Of a stretch of DNA of 64,000 nt, positions 8,019-16,076 are shown in pieces. The stretch is from positions 1 to 64,000 of the forward strand of contig JAIXUH010000025.1 in NCBI GenBank assembly GCA_027484145.1, read 5' to 3'. A program made the position numbers and the translations under genes. The first letter of the stretch is position 1; every line of letters starts with the position of its first letter. Under the pieces are notes generated by a model that searched no databases, was not told where the DNA came from, and worked only from the letters and a program-made list of their open reading frames with translations. Source of the DNA: Rhodobacter sp. (GTDB taxonomy: Bacteria > Pseudomonadota > Alphaproteobacteria > Rhodobacterales > Rhodobacteraceae).

Positions 8019-9094
8019 AGGCCAGCCCCCCCTTCGCCGATGGACAAGCAGCCTCTGCCGCCGATGTTGCACGGCGGGCCGGGGTGTCTCGGTCTGCCGT
8101 ATCACGTACCTTTACTGATGGGGCCTCGGTTTCACCCGAAACCCGCAAAAAGGTGCTGCGCGCGGCGGAAGAACTGCACTACCACGTCAATTTTCTGGCT
8201 CGTAGCCTGTCCAAAGAGGAAAGCCGCCCCGTCTGCGTTCTGGTGTCGAACCTGCACAAACCCTATCACGCGCAACTGCTGGATCACCTGACGACCGCAC
8301 TGCAAAGGGTCCAGCGGATTAGCATCATCATCAATGTCGGCGACGATCCCGCCGCTGCAGAACGCGCATTGGAACAAACGCTGAATTACCGCGCCGCTGC
8401 CACGCTTGTGTTGTCGGGTGCGCCGCCTGCGCCGATGGTCAGCCGCTGTGTTGAAGTTGGGCAGCGCGTGATCCTGATCAACCGCGCTGACGATCTGCCA
8501 GATGTGCAGCACATAAGAATTGACTATGAAACGGCGATGCAAACGGCCGTCCAGATGTTCCTCCGGGCGGGATGCCGCCGCATCGCCCTCGTCTCGCGGG
8601 CTTCACGCACGCCCAGTCTGCAGGCCCGTGAAGACCACTTCAGCCGCTTCCTGCAAGCTGAAGGGATCGAGCCGCTGGTCTGGCGCGGGCAATCGACCAC
8701 CTACCAGACAGGCCAGCAAGCGATGCGAGAATTGCTGGTGGGCCTTGATCCTCCAGATGGCGTGTTCTGCATCAATGATCTGATGGCTTGCGGCTGTATC
8801 GATGTGGCGCGTCACGATTTCGGGCTGCGCCTGCCGGACGATCTGTGCATTCTGGGCTTTGATGACATCGCACAAGCGGCTTGGGCAGGCTACGATCTGA
8901 CAACATTCGCCCAGCCCTACGCCGAGATTGCCCAGAGGGCGGTGGATATCTTGACCCATCCAGAGGCGACGTCAGACCAGCGCTTGATGTTGATGGCCCG
9001 GCCGATTTGGCGCAGAACAATGCGGGTTGGAAACGCCAAGTCAACAGATCGGCAAGGAGCACGGATCTGGGACACTGGCCCAAAAGACGATTGA
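8015..9094 (+). CDS. LacI-family transcriptional regulator (end of phosphate-ester operon)
   Basis: A 359-residue regulator. The N-terminal helix-turn-helix and hinge helix cover about residues 14-70 (SAADVARRAGVSRSAVSRTF, then SPETRKKVLRAA), followed by a periplasmic-binding-protein-like ligand domain (VCVLVSNL, GVFCINDLMACG, ILGFDDIAQA). It is translationally coupled to the phosphatase gene and ends the operon, so it likely senses the transported or dephosphorylated compound. No clear palindromic operator for it was found in 2209-2479. Confidence 0.85.
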   Translation: MKASPPFADGQAASAADVARRAGVSRSAVSRTFTDGASVSPETRKKVLRAAEELHYHVNFLARSLSKEESRPVCVLVSNLHKPYHAQLLDHLTTALQRVQRISIIINVGDDPAAAERALEQTLNYRAAATLVLSGAPPAPMVSRCVEVGQRVILINRADDLPDVQHIRIDYETAMQTAVQMFLRAGCRRIALVSRASRTPSLQAREDHFSRFLQAEGIEPLVWRGQSTTYQTGQQAMRELLVGLDPPDGVFCINDLMACGCIDVARHDFGLRLPDDLCILGFDDIAQAAWAGYDLTTFAQPYAEIAQRAVDILTHPEATSDQRLMLMARPIWRRTMRVGNAKSTDRQGARIWDTGPKDD

Positions 9095-9145
9095 TTGCAT
9101 TGAGTTTTCAGGCAGGCTAGGCTTTTGTGACGGGCCGTCAGCCCC

Positions 9146-10684
9146 CTATGGATGGCCGCTGCGGCGTAGTACGCGATCTTCGGTAATCTGGGCAATCCGG
9201 TAAAAGGCGACCGAAAGCAGGACGCTGACCACGGCCACGGTCCAGATCATGCTGAAGTCCATATAGCCGCGCGACTGGTTCATCAGGTTGCCCAAGCCGC
9301 GCCCGGTGGCCAGCCATTCGGCGATCATCACGCCCAGAAGGGCACGCGGAACCGTGGTGCGGATGGCTGCAAACACCCAAGGCAAAGACGCAGGGATGGC
9401 GACCAGCCGCAACTCTCGCCATACCGTGGCACCGTAAGCCCTTGGCAATTCCAGCACGGAGCGCGGCACCTGCGACAGGCCTTGCGTGATCATGACATAG
9501 GCCGGAAAGAAGGTGACAGAGATGGTGATCCACAGCGTCACCGCCGACCCCCGGCCAAGGATCAGCACCAGCAGCGGTGTCAATGCGACCAGCGGCATGG
9601 TTTGTGTGACCAGCGCCACGGGCAGAAATGCCCGCGTGAAAGACGGCGCAAGTTGCGATGTGACCGCCAAGCCAAATGCGAAAGCAAGACCCGCCACAAG
9701 CCCCAGTGCCGTGATTGGCAGGGTCTCGCCCAAGGCCAGCAACAGCTTGCCCTGCGCTGCGGCTGAACCCTCGGACAGGAACAGATAGGCAAAGACGTCG
9801 ACGGGGGTCTTCCCGATCATGCCCGGGACGTTCAGCGCCAGCAACAAGCCCCACCAAAGCGCGAAGGGCAACAGGAACGACACCACCCCGATCCAGACCC
9901 CGCCCCCGGCGGCAGGTGCAGGAGGGGCTGCGGGGTTCAGCGTCACGGAACGCGACGCCCCAAGCATCCGCGCCGACAGCGCCGCAAACAGGGCATAGGA
10001 CAGCCCGGCAATCAGTGTGGCCGTAAGGCCGATGCCCCATAGCCGGTCAGGCTCGCCCCGCCCCAGCGATCCCAGTAGATAGGCGCCAAGCCCCCAACGC
10101 CCGCCGCCGCCGAATTCGGCCAGAATGGCCCCGAGAACGGCATTCGGGGCCGCCACACGAAAGCCCGACAGGATGGCAGGAATGGCGCCCCGGATCTGCA
10201 CGAACCGCATCACCGCACGGCCCCCACCACCATAGGCGCGCACCAGATCAGCGGCGCGGCTGTCATACTGTGAAAGGCCGGTCACCGTGGCCTGCATGGT
10301 CACGAAATACACGCCCAAGGCCGCCAGTACGATGCGGGGTGTCATCCCCTCCAGCGTCAGCGCAAGGATCGGGGCGATGGCGATAGGCGGCAGGGCAAAG
10401 ATCGCGATGTTCAACCCACGCGCCATCCGCGCCGTGACGGGCAGCAGCACGAACAAGACCCCTGCCAGCACCGCAATGATATTGCCGATCACAAACCCCG
10501 CGCTTGATGCTTGCAGCGTGGCTAGCACATGGCGGGGGTAATCCGCCCGGTCCACCCAGAACCGCGCGATGATTTCCGACAGCGCAGGCAGCGCTCCGAC
10601 TGCCACAAGGTCCAGCCGCCCCACGACCTCCCACAGGATCAGCAGCGCCAGATAGGGCGCGATGGACCGTACCCTAAACGCCAT
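9146..10684 (-). CDS. Fused double ABC permease (SsuC/TauC/ThiX-like)
   Basis: A 512-residue inner-membrane protein made of two tandem SsuC-type permease halves, joined near residue 260 by an Ala/Pro-rich linker (NPAAPPAPAAGGG). Each half has the pattern of the nitrate/sulfonate/pyrimidine importer family, with EAA-like loops (ADLVRAYGGGGRAVMRFV and ELPRAYGATVWRELRLV). Most relatives are single-domain and form homodimers, so the fusion is notable. Start chosen at ATG 10684, which overlaps the ATPase stop by 11 bp; a longer open frame to 10852 would only read antisense-looking Pro/Cys-rich sequence inside the ATPase gene. It faces the LacI gene convergently. Confidence 0.85.
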   Translation of the reverse strand: MAFRVRSIAPYLALLILWEVVGRLDLVAVGALPALSEIIARFWVDRADYPRHVLATLQASSAGFVIGNIIAVLAGVLFVLLPVTARMARGLNIAIFALPPIAIAPILALTLEGMTPRIVLAALGVYFVTMQATVTGLSQYDSRAADLVRAYGGGGRAVMRFVQIRGAIPAILSGFRVAAPNAVLGAILAEFGGGGRWGLGAYLLGSLGRGEPDRLWGIGLTATLIAGLSYALFAALSARMLGASRSVTLNPAAPPAPAAGGGVWIGVVSFLLPFALWWGLLLALNVPGMIGKTPVDVFAYLFLSEGSAAAQGKLLLALGETLPITALGLVAGLAFAFGLAVTSQLAPSFTRAFLPVALVTQTMPLVALTPLLVLILGRGSAVTLWITISVTFFPAYVMITQGLSQVPRSVLELPRAYGATVWRELRLVAIPASLPWVFAAIRTTVPRALLGVMIAEWLATGRGLGNLMNQSRGYMDFSMIWTVAVVSVLLSVAFYRIAQITEDRVLRRSGHP

Positions 10685-11444
10685 GCAAAACCCCGGCGAT
10701 ATGGTCGCAGAGGTGGTGAAATTCGGGGGCCGCGAACAGCGATGGCAGCCGTGGACGGGCAAAGGGGCTGTCCAGCACCTCGACGATCCGGCCAGGCCCG
10801 GCCTGCATGATGGCAATCCGGTCGGCCAGAAACACCGCTTCATCAATGCCATGCGTCACCAGCAGCGTGGTCACCCCGGTTTCCAGCCAGATCCGCTGTA
10901 ATTCGACATTCATCTGACGGCGCAGGATCTGGTCCAGCGCACCAAAGGGTTCGTCCAGAAAAAGCACACGGGGTTCACTGACCAATGCCCGCGCAATGGC
11001 CACGCGTTGCCGCATGCCGCCCGACAATTCGCCGGGCAAGGCATCCTCGCGTCCTTTCAGGCCCACAAGTGCGATCAGGTCACGGATGCGCCCCTGCGCG
11101 GGGCCAAGACTGCGGCCCAGAACCTCCAGCGGCAGGGCAACGTTCTGCGCCACCGTCCGCCACGGCAGCAGCGCCGAGTCCTGAAACGCCACCCCGGTGA
11201 TGCCGGCACGCGTAGCAATCGCGGGCGCTTGCCCACCGATCAGCACGCTGCCCGCATCCAGCGGCTCCAGCCCCAGCGCGGCACGCAGGATCGTGGATTT
11301 GCCGCACCCTGACGGCCCGATAAGTGCCGTGAAACTGCCCGGCGGACAGTTCAGAGAAACATCCCGCAGGGCCTCTACCGACCCGCCCTGACCCGCAAAG
11401 GTCTTGCAAAGGCCGGTCAGCGTAATCCCTGCGGGTGCTGTCAT
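10674..11444 (-). CDS. ABC transporter ATPase (SsuB/TauB/ThiZ-like)
   Basis: A 256-residue ATPase with Walker A GPSGCGKST near residue 43, Q-loop FQDSALLPW, signature LSGGMRQR, Walker B VLFLDEP and switch region LVTHGIDEA. Length and motifs match the nitrate/sulfonate/taurine/pyrimidine branch. The ATG overlaps the stop of the binding-protein gene by one base (TGATG), and the downstream permease gene starts inside its last 11 bp, so the three transporter parts are coupled. Confidence 0.9.
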   Translation of the reverse strand: MTAPAGITLTGLCKTFAGQGGSVEALRDVSLNCPPGSFTALIGPSGCGKSTILRAALGLEPLDAGSVLIGGQAPAIATRAGITGVAFQDSALLPWRTVAQNVALPLEVLGRSLGPAQGRIRDLIALVGLKGREDALPGELSGGMRQRVAIARALVSEPRVLFLDEPFGALDQILRRQMNVELQRIWLETGVTTLLVTHGIDEAVFLADRIAIMQAGPGRIVEVLDSPFARPRLPSLFAAPEFHHLCDHIAGVLHGV

Positions 11445-12415
11445 CAGATTTCCTCAAGCAGCGTGGTGTCGAACATTTCGCGTGTGGCGGTGATACCCAC
11501 CTTGGACAGCGCCTCGATATTGGCGGCGATGCCCTCTTCGGTCATCGCAAATACTCCGGCCGGGTTGGCGATCAGTGGCAGTTGCGCGGTGTTGAAGAAC
11601 ACTTCGTTGTCGATGGTCCGGCCGGTTCCGGCGAAATGTGTCGTTTCCCATTTCGGCGGCCACAGGGTGGTGTCGACGTTGTTCTCATCCCAGCCTTTGC
11701 GCGACGCGCGCAGCCAGGCGACCAGTTCTTTGCGTTTGGCAGCCAAGGTTTCTTCGGTCACGACGACCGTGTCGTTGTAGATCGTATAGCCGAAATCATA
11801 GAGCAGGAACGACACCGCCTCTTCGCCCATGGTCTTGATCGTGTAGGGCACGTTGGTGGTGAAATCGAGGCTGGCGTCGATCTCGCCCTTGATCAGCGGG
11901 GTCGGGTCATAGGCATAGGGCACGATGTTGACCGAAGCCTTGTCGATCCCGTTCATCGCCAGCAAGGCCTCGACGCTGATCGTGTTGACCGGCGGCACGG
12001 CGATGGTTTTGCCCACCATGTCGGCTGGTGTCAGGATCGGGTTCTTGGCAAGGCTGACGATGCCAATCGGGTTCTTCTGATATTGCGCGCCGATGATCTT
12101 GAACTTGGCCCCCTGATCGACAATGGCCTTGATCGTGGTGTCGGGAGTCGTCAGCGCAAGATCGGCACGCCCGGCCACAATGGTGGCTTCGGGAATGACA
12201 TCCGGCCCGCCCGGCAGATAGGTCAGGTCAAGCCCTTCGGCCGTGTAATAGCCCTGATCCATCGCAAGGAAATAGCCCGCGAATTCAGCATCGTTGATCC
12301 AGGCCGCCTGCATGGCAAAGGGTGTGGCCGCATGGGCCATGCGGGGCATCAGGGGCAGCGTTGCGGCAGCAGCGCTGGCTGTCAGAAAAGAACGACGGTT
12401 CAGGGCAATCTTCAT
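11444..12415 (-). CDS. NMT1/THI5-like substrate-binding protein, Tat-exported
   Basis: A 323-residue periplasmic binding protein. It begins with a twin-arginine signal (NRRSFLTA, cleavage near residue 29, MAHAA). The mature part resembles the THI5/NMT1-like fold: WINDAEFAGYFLAMDQGYY, YLPGGPDVIPE, GRADLALTTPD, and IVSLAKNPILTPADMVGKT. Relatives bind pyrimidine precursors of thiamine, riboflavin, sulfonates or other aromatics. Start set at ATG 12415, directly before the Tat motif; an upstream in-frame extension is Pro/Arg-rich and is rejected. The substrate is unknown. Confidence 0.85.
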   Translation of the reverse strand: MKIALNRRSFLTASAAAATLPLMPRMAHAATPFAMQAAWINDAEFAGYFLAMDQGYYTAEGLDLTYLPGGPDVIPEATIVAGRADLALTTPDTTIKAIVDQGAKFKIIGAQYQKNPIGIVSLAKNPILTPADMVGKTIAVPPVNTISVEALLAMNGIDKASVNIVPYAYDPTPLIKGEIDASLDFTTNVPYTIKTMGEEAVSFLLYDFGYTIYNDTVVVTEETLAAKRKELVAWLRASRKGWDENNVDTTLWPPKWETTHFAGTGRTIDNEVFFNTAQLPLIANPAGVFAMTEEGIAANIEALSKVGITATREMFDTTLLEEI

Positions 12416-12459
12416 GTCATGGATCCTTTGGTTTGAGAGCGGAGGCGAACGGGCGCGGG

Positions 12460-13197
12460 TCAGGCAATCCCCTGTATGCGTTGCAATTCCTGCAATGGCG
12501 GGGTGTCGGCGATCTGTTTGGGTTCCAGCAGGTTCCACTTTACCCCGCGCGGGCGTTTCGCGCGGCGGGCAACATGGTGCATTCGGGTCGGCGTGGCGAT
12601 GTGGTCGACAAGGATGTCGGTTTCCGACGGTGTCAGATTTTCCTCGACGATCTGGCAATCATGGACAACGGCCACCACAGGCGTTTTCTCATCCGCAAGG
12701 CCAAGGTCGGTGAACATGCCCCATTCAAGGTCAAAGAACCCATGCCCCTTGCCGAACCGCACCCCATCGACCGAAACTGCCGAGGCGCCCGTCACCATGA
12801 AGTCAAAACTGCCTCGGCTGGCAATTTCGGCCAGACTGATCGGGCGGGCGAAATGCTCCATCCCGTCCAGCCAAGCGGCGTAAAGTTCGGCACCCTGCGG
12901 CACCATCCCCGGCTCCATCAGCAGAAAGCCGCGATAGATGCCGTAGGTCGACATGACAAAGGCCTTTCCATCGGCAATCATCTGCCGCCGCAGGTCGACA
13001 AGGCAGTTATCGGGTGTGATGAAAGCGAAGGTGCTGGAGGTATACTCCGGCATCGCCACCACCTTGGCTGTGGCCACCTCTGACCCTTGGAAATCGGGAA
13101 TGACTTCGGAAAAATTCAGGTGAAACCGCGTGTCGGGTTTCGCCACATCATACAGCCGCCCCCAAATCTGCTGGCGTATGATCTTGGATTTCGACAT
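12460..13197 (-). CDS. 5-formyltetrahydrofolate cyclo-ligase-family protein
   Basis: A 245-residue protein. It starts KSKIIRQQIWGRLYDV, and has the family's IPDFQGSE, RRQMIADGKAFVMSTYGI, a Gly/Asp/Phe-rich nucleotide loop (RFGKGHGFFDLEWG) and VVHDCQIVEE near the C-terminus. True cyclo-ligases convert 5-formyl-THF to 5,10-methenyl-THF with ATP and are about 180-200 residues, so this is a longer paralogue and its substrate may differ. First gene of the leftward transporter operon, 44 bp before the binding-protein gene. Start taken at 13197; an in-frame start 4 codons earlier exists. Confidence 0.75.
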   Translation of the reverse strand: MSKSKIIRQQIWGRLYDVAKPDTRFHLNFSEVIPDFQGSEVATAKVVAMPEYTSSTFAFITPDNCLVDLRRQMIADGKAFVMSTYGIYRGFLLMEPGMVPQGAELYAAWLDGMEHFARPISLAEIASRGSFDFMVTGASAVSVDGVRFGKGHGFFDLEWGMFTDLGLADEKTPVVAVVHDCQIVEENLTPSETDILVDHIATPTRMHHVARRAKRPRGVKWNLLEPKQIADTPPLQELQRIQGIA

Positions 13198-13213
13198 GCT
13201 CGGCCCCAACGTC

Positions 13214-13249
13214 GTTTCACTGTTTCACGAATATGAAACGCGTGTTTCA
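13214..13249. promoter_or_regulatory. Inverted-repeat operator between RpiR gene and ABC operon
   Basis: GTTTCA (13222-13227), TGAAAC (13234-13239) and GTTTCA (13244-13249) form two overlapping inverted repeats with 6-bp and 4-bp spacers; another GTTTCA is at 13214-13219. The site sits in the 88-bp gap between the divergent cyclo-ligase-like and RpiR genes. RpiR regulators commonly bind palindromes of this sort, so it is a likely autoregulatory and operon operator. Confidence 0.6.
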
Positions 13250-13285
13250 TCAAGGCAAGCGCATTGAACGGGTCTACAGCATCAA

Positions 13286-14134
13286 ATGGCAACACGCCTA
13301 ACCCTGAGACTTCAGGAAAGAATTTCTCGGCTCACCAAGGCCGAGCAAAAACTTGCGACACTGTTGCTTGAGAATCAGGCATTGATCGAAACCCATTCCG
13401 CGACCGAACTTTCAATTCTCGCGGGGGTGTCTAAGGCCACGACAGCGCGGTTCTTCCGCAACCTTGGCTATACAGATTTCGACGAAGCCCGCAGCCAGGC
13501 CCGCGAAGAACGCAACCGCACCCAGCCTTACGCCTATTCACAGGCGCAGCCCGAAAAGCCGGTGCTTGGCCGGTCGATCGGTGAGCATCTGGATCTGGAA
13601 CTCCTGAACCTGACCCGCACGTTCGAGGAGATGCGCCCCGATCTTTTGACCGAGGCTGCGCGACTGATTCAGGATGCGCCCCGCGTCTGGTGCATGGGCT
13701 TTGGTGCCGAAGAGGGTCTGGCGCAATTGGCGCGCCTGACCTTTGCCCGGTTGCGCCCAGACGTACACATTCTGGCCGCCCATCCCGGTGCCTGGGCCGA
13801 GGATCTGTCAATGACGGGCCCACGCGACGTCTTGATCCTGCTGACTCTGGAGCCGCGGCCAAAATTTCAGGCGGCCCTCACCTCTTATGCCCGGACGACC
13901 CGGATGAACGTGATCACCCTGACGGACCACCGCTTTCTCGCCGCCGCACAACGGTTTTCCCGGATTGTGATCGGCTGTCACGTCGCGACATTCGGGCGGC
14001 TGCCAAGCCATACCACACTGGCCTCGATGATCCGCATGCTGTCCATTGCGTTCATTGGACAAACGGGTGCCGCCGCCGAACAGAGACTGGCCGTGATCGA
14101 CGAAATCAACGAAGAGATTGACCTGTTCGAATAA
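13286..14134 (+). CDS. MurR/RpiR-family transcriptional regulator
   Basis: A 282-residue regulator with an N-terminal RpiR helix-turn-helix (residues ~1-80; LTKAEQKLATLLLENQ, ATELSILAGVSKATTARFFR) and a C-terminal SIS phosphosugar-binding domain (VWCMGFGAEEGLAQLAR, MTGPRDVLILLT, NVITLTDH). It is divergent from the transporter and cyclo-ligase operon, so it probably controls that operon through the repeats at 13214-13249. The SIS domain suggests a phosphorylated or carboxylated small ligand. Confidence 0.88.
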   Translation: MATRLTLRLQERISRLTKAEQKLATLLLENQALIETHSATELSILAGVSKATTARFFRNLGYTDFDEARSQAREERNRTQPYAYSQAQPEKPVLGRSIGEHLDLELLNLTRTFEEMRPDLLTEAARLIQDAPRVWCMGFGAEEGLAQLARLTFARLRPDVHILAAHPGAWAEDLSMTGPRDVLILLTLEPRPKFQAALTSYARTTRMNVITLTDHRFLAAAQRFSRIVIGCHVATFGRLPSHTTLASMIRMLSIAFIGQTGAAAEQRLAVIDEINEEIDLFE

Positions 14135-14294
14135 GGGGCAAGACGATCCGAACCTGATCTTCGTTTGCTTTTCAGTAGTGGAACGCTGTCCTTGCTGCCC
14201 TTCCGAAATGTGAACGCTCTATTGCGCTTCTGGGATCATGGTGTGGGGTAGGCACCATTTCAAACAGCTTTCGCCAAAGGCTGGAGGTTGAAAC

Positions 14295-14713
14295 TCAAGC
14301 CGGTTGGCCGGTCCGAGACACCCTGCCCCTTGGTTCTTCCTTGGTGGTGGCAACAACCAGACCCCGTTTCGTGCCCAACGCACCCGACATAGCCCCACGG
14401 GCGCTATGAGCCAGCCACCCCGTTGCGGCAGCAATCTCCGGAATCGTGGCTCCTTCGGCGCGCCGCAACATGGCGATCGGCAGCGCCTGCTTTGTTTGCG
14501 TCCACAGCGTAGGGTGTTTCATGTTTGCCTGAGCGGTTCATTAGGACGCAGATTGGCATCAAACGCTTGCAGCCAGCCGTGTTCGATCATCTTGGTGATG
14601 GCCATTTTCTCGGCCGTTCCGGCCAGCGCCTTGGGTGGCGGCAGGGCAATCGTGTCAGCGCGCTGTGACCCGGCGCTTAGCAGGATGGTCTGGGTTTCGG
14701 AAGGTTTCGCAAT
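14295..14713 (-). pseudogene. DUF3489-family gene, broken in the middle
   Basis: On the minus strand from 14713 the frame reads ETQTILLSAGSQRADTIALP, then PPPKALAGTAEKMAITKMIE and ANLRPNEPLRQT, which is the usual N-terminal half of DUF3489 proteins, and stops at 14519. From 14522 a second frame reads TKQALPIAMLRRAEGATIPE, then IAAATGWLAHSARGAMSGAL, the DUF3489 C-terminal domain. The linker present in intact relatives is missing. The expected ATG at 14713 is ATT. These three lesions point to a dead gene of mobile or accessory origin. Confidence 0.65.
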
Positions 14714-14722
14714 GGCGTTCCC

Positions 14723-14950
14723 CTATTTGTCTTGGGTGGCAACGAAGGCGTTGGTCCGCGACAGCAGGTCGTGGTGACCTTTGGCATAGGTGAGGATCAT
14801 CAGGTCACCGTCTTCGTCGCGCTCCATATCCGCGACCTCGCGCAGCAGCGCGATAGCCCTGTCGCAGGCGGAGAGACGTTCGGCCTCTCATGCTGCGGTG
14901 CTGGCATCCTGTTCGATCTTTTGGCGCTAGCTGGGATCAAGCGGCAAGTG
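14723..14950 (-). pseudogene. Unrecognised coding remnant with internal stops
   Basis: The minus-strand frame ending at the TAG at 14723-14725 reads EAERLSACDRAIALLREVAD, then MERDEDGDLMILTYAKGHHD and LLSRTNAFVATQDK. It looks like real protein sequence (charged amphipathic helices). Upstream in the same frame there is a TGA right before EAERL and a TAG 14 codons upstream of that TGA. It lies 10 bp upstream of the DUF3489 pseudogene and was probably cotranscribed with it. I do not recognise the family. Confidence 0.4.
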
Positions 14951-15524
14951 CGCCATTCTTGACAGCGCTAGTTGTGATCGGGCGTAGGAGGCTGGCGCTA
15001 TGTTTGCAGTGCCGACATCGCCCAGCTGGTCGAGTCTGGGTGGGTTTCGACGTAGTCATCGCTCAGGGACTTCAGCCGCTCCGGTATCGCGTCGCGCTGG
15101 AACCTGGTGGCATTGAAAGCCTACAAGGCGTTGGGGCTGTCGGTCGCGCGGCGGGTGGTTAGGGCGTGGTCTCTGGACGTAAATTGTTTCGTTTTGGCGC
15201 AATCACCGCTGCCCCAGAATGGCGGTTAATATTTTGAAATAATGATATAAATTAGTGCATTATTGGGCCACTATAGATCGGCGTTTCGCAACTGCTCCAC
15301 ATCTGGCATTGCCGATTACCAATCAGCGCAACTGCACTGCAGGCGGGAGTGACGACTGCTGGACAGCAGCACTGGGCGATCATGTTGGCCGAGCGTAACC
15401 GTGCCAAGACGGCAACACTCAAACCTCGGCAACGCAGTGGACATTTCGTCGGCGCGTGCATTAGTCGAGGGGGTGTCGGCTTGAAGGCCGCACGGCAACC
15501 AATCAACAGACGATAGAAGGAACA
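14951..15524. other. Intergenic stretch, no gene recognised
   Basis: No convincing coding frame on either strand. The part around 15215-15270 is clearly more AT-rich than its surroundings and could hold the promoter of the small gene at 15525. The rest is probably decayed coding DNA linked to the two pseudogenes to the left. Confidence 0.35.
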
Positions 15525-15866
15525 ATGCCGATGATAACCCGCTACGCCTTCTTTCAGGGCGATGTGAGCCCTGGAAAGCTGCAGGAATTCAAAACTGCTG
15601 TGATGGAAGAGTTGTTGCCGACCTGGTTGGTTTACCCGGGCGCAACGGCCGTCCGGGTGTCATTTGCCACCGAACGCGACGATCAGGCGCCGAATGTGCC
15701 GCTGATCTTGGCTGTGGATTTCGCGTCACGCGAAGGGCTTGATTTAGCACTGAACAGTCAAGAACGTCTGGACAGCCGTGCGGCCACCCAACGCGTTTTG
15801 CCCGGCTTGTTTACGGGCAACATCTTTCACTATGTGACTGAATCCACAGAACACCAGCCGGACTAA
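15525..15866 (+). CDS. Small protein, possible dimeric alpha/beta-barrel (EthD/Dabb-like)
   Basis: A 113-residue cytoplasmic protein with a purine-rich ribosome binding site (AGAAGGAAC) just before the ATG. It begins with a beta strand and helix typical of the ferredoxin-like dimeric barrel group (ITRYAFFQGDVSPGKLQEFK), and has a later strand-helix unit (AVDFASREGLDLALNSQERL). No catalytic residue can be named. It precedes the regulon that starts at 16077, with the operators in between, but is not clearly part of it. Confidence 0.6.
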   Translation: MPMITRYAFFQGDVSPGKLQEFKTAVMEELLPTWLVYPGATAVRVSFATERDDQAPNVPLILAVDFASREGLDLALNSQERLDSRAATQRVLPGLFTGNIFHYVTESTEHQPD

Positions 15867-15991
15867 GCGGTACTGACGCTGATTCTTGTGACCGGGGCCT
15901 CCCCTCCCCTTGCTCGCGCCTCCGGCAAACCTCATAAAAAATTCATGAATTCAATAGCCTAACCCTCTTCCGCGGCCGTCCCTGCCTGAAG

Positions 15992-16048
15992 TGGAACGTT
16001 CCCATTGACAGGATATGGATCGTTCCACTAAACAAATGGAACGATCCA
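15992..16048. promoter_or_regulatory. Three LacI-type operators upstream of catabolic operon
   Basis: Three near-palindromic 12-mers follow each other: TGGAACGTTCCC (15992-16003), TGGATCGTTCCA (16016-16027) and TGGAACGATCCA (16037-16048). Centre spacings are 24 and 21 bp, close to two helical turns, so dimers could bind on one face. They end 28 bp before the GTG start at 16077. The same site occurs twice at 36085-36118 before the facing operon. The regulator encoded at 30156 is the likely binder (inference). Confidence 0.75.
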
Positions 16049-16076
16049 TAAACGTGCTCAGGGGGAGGACGCAACT

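Noticed and set aside
14160-14215. GTGGAACGCT and TGTGAACGCT as further copies of the TGGAACGTTCCA operator
   Set aside because: Only one half matches and there is no palindrome; no regulon gene starts nearby.
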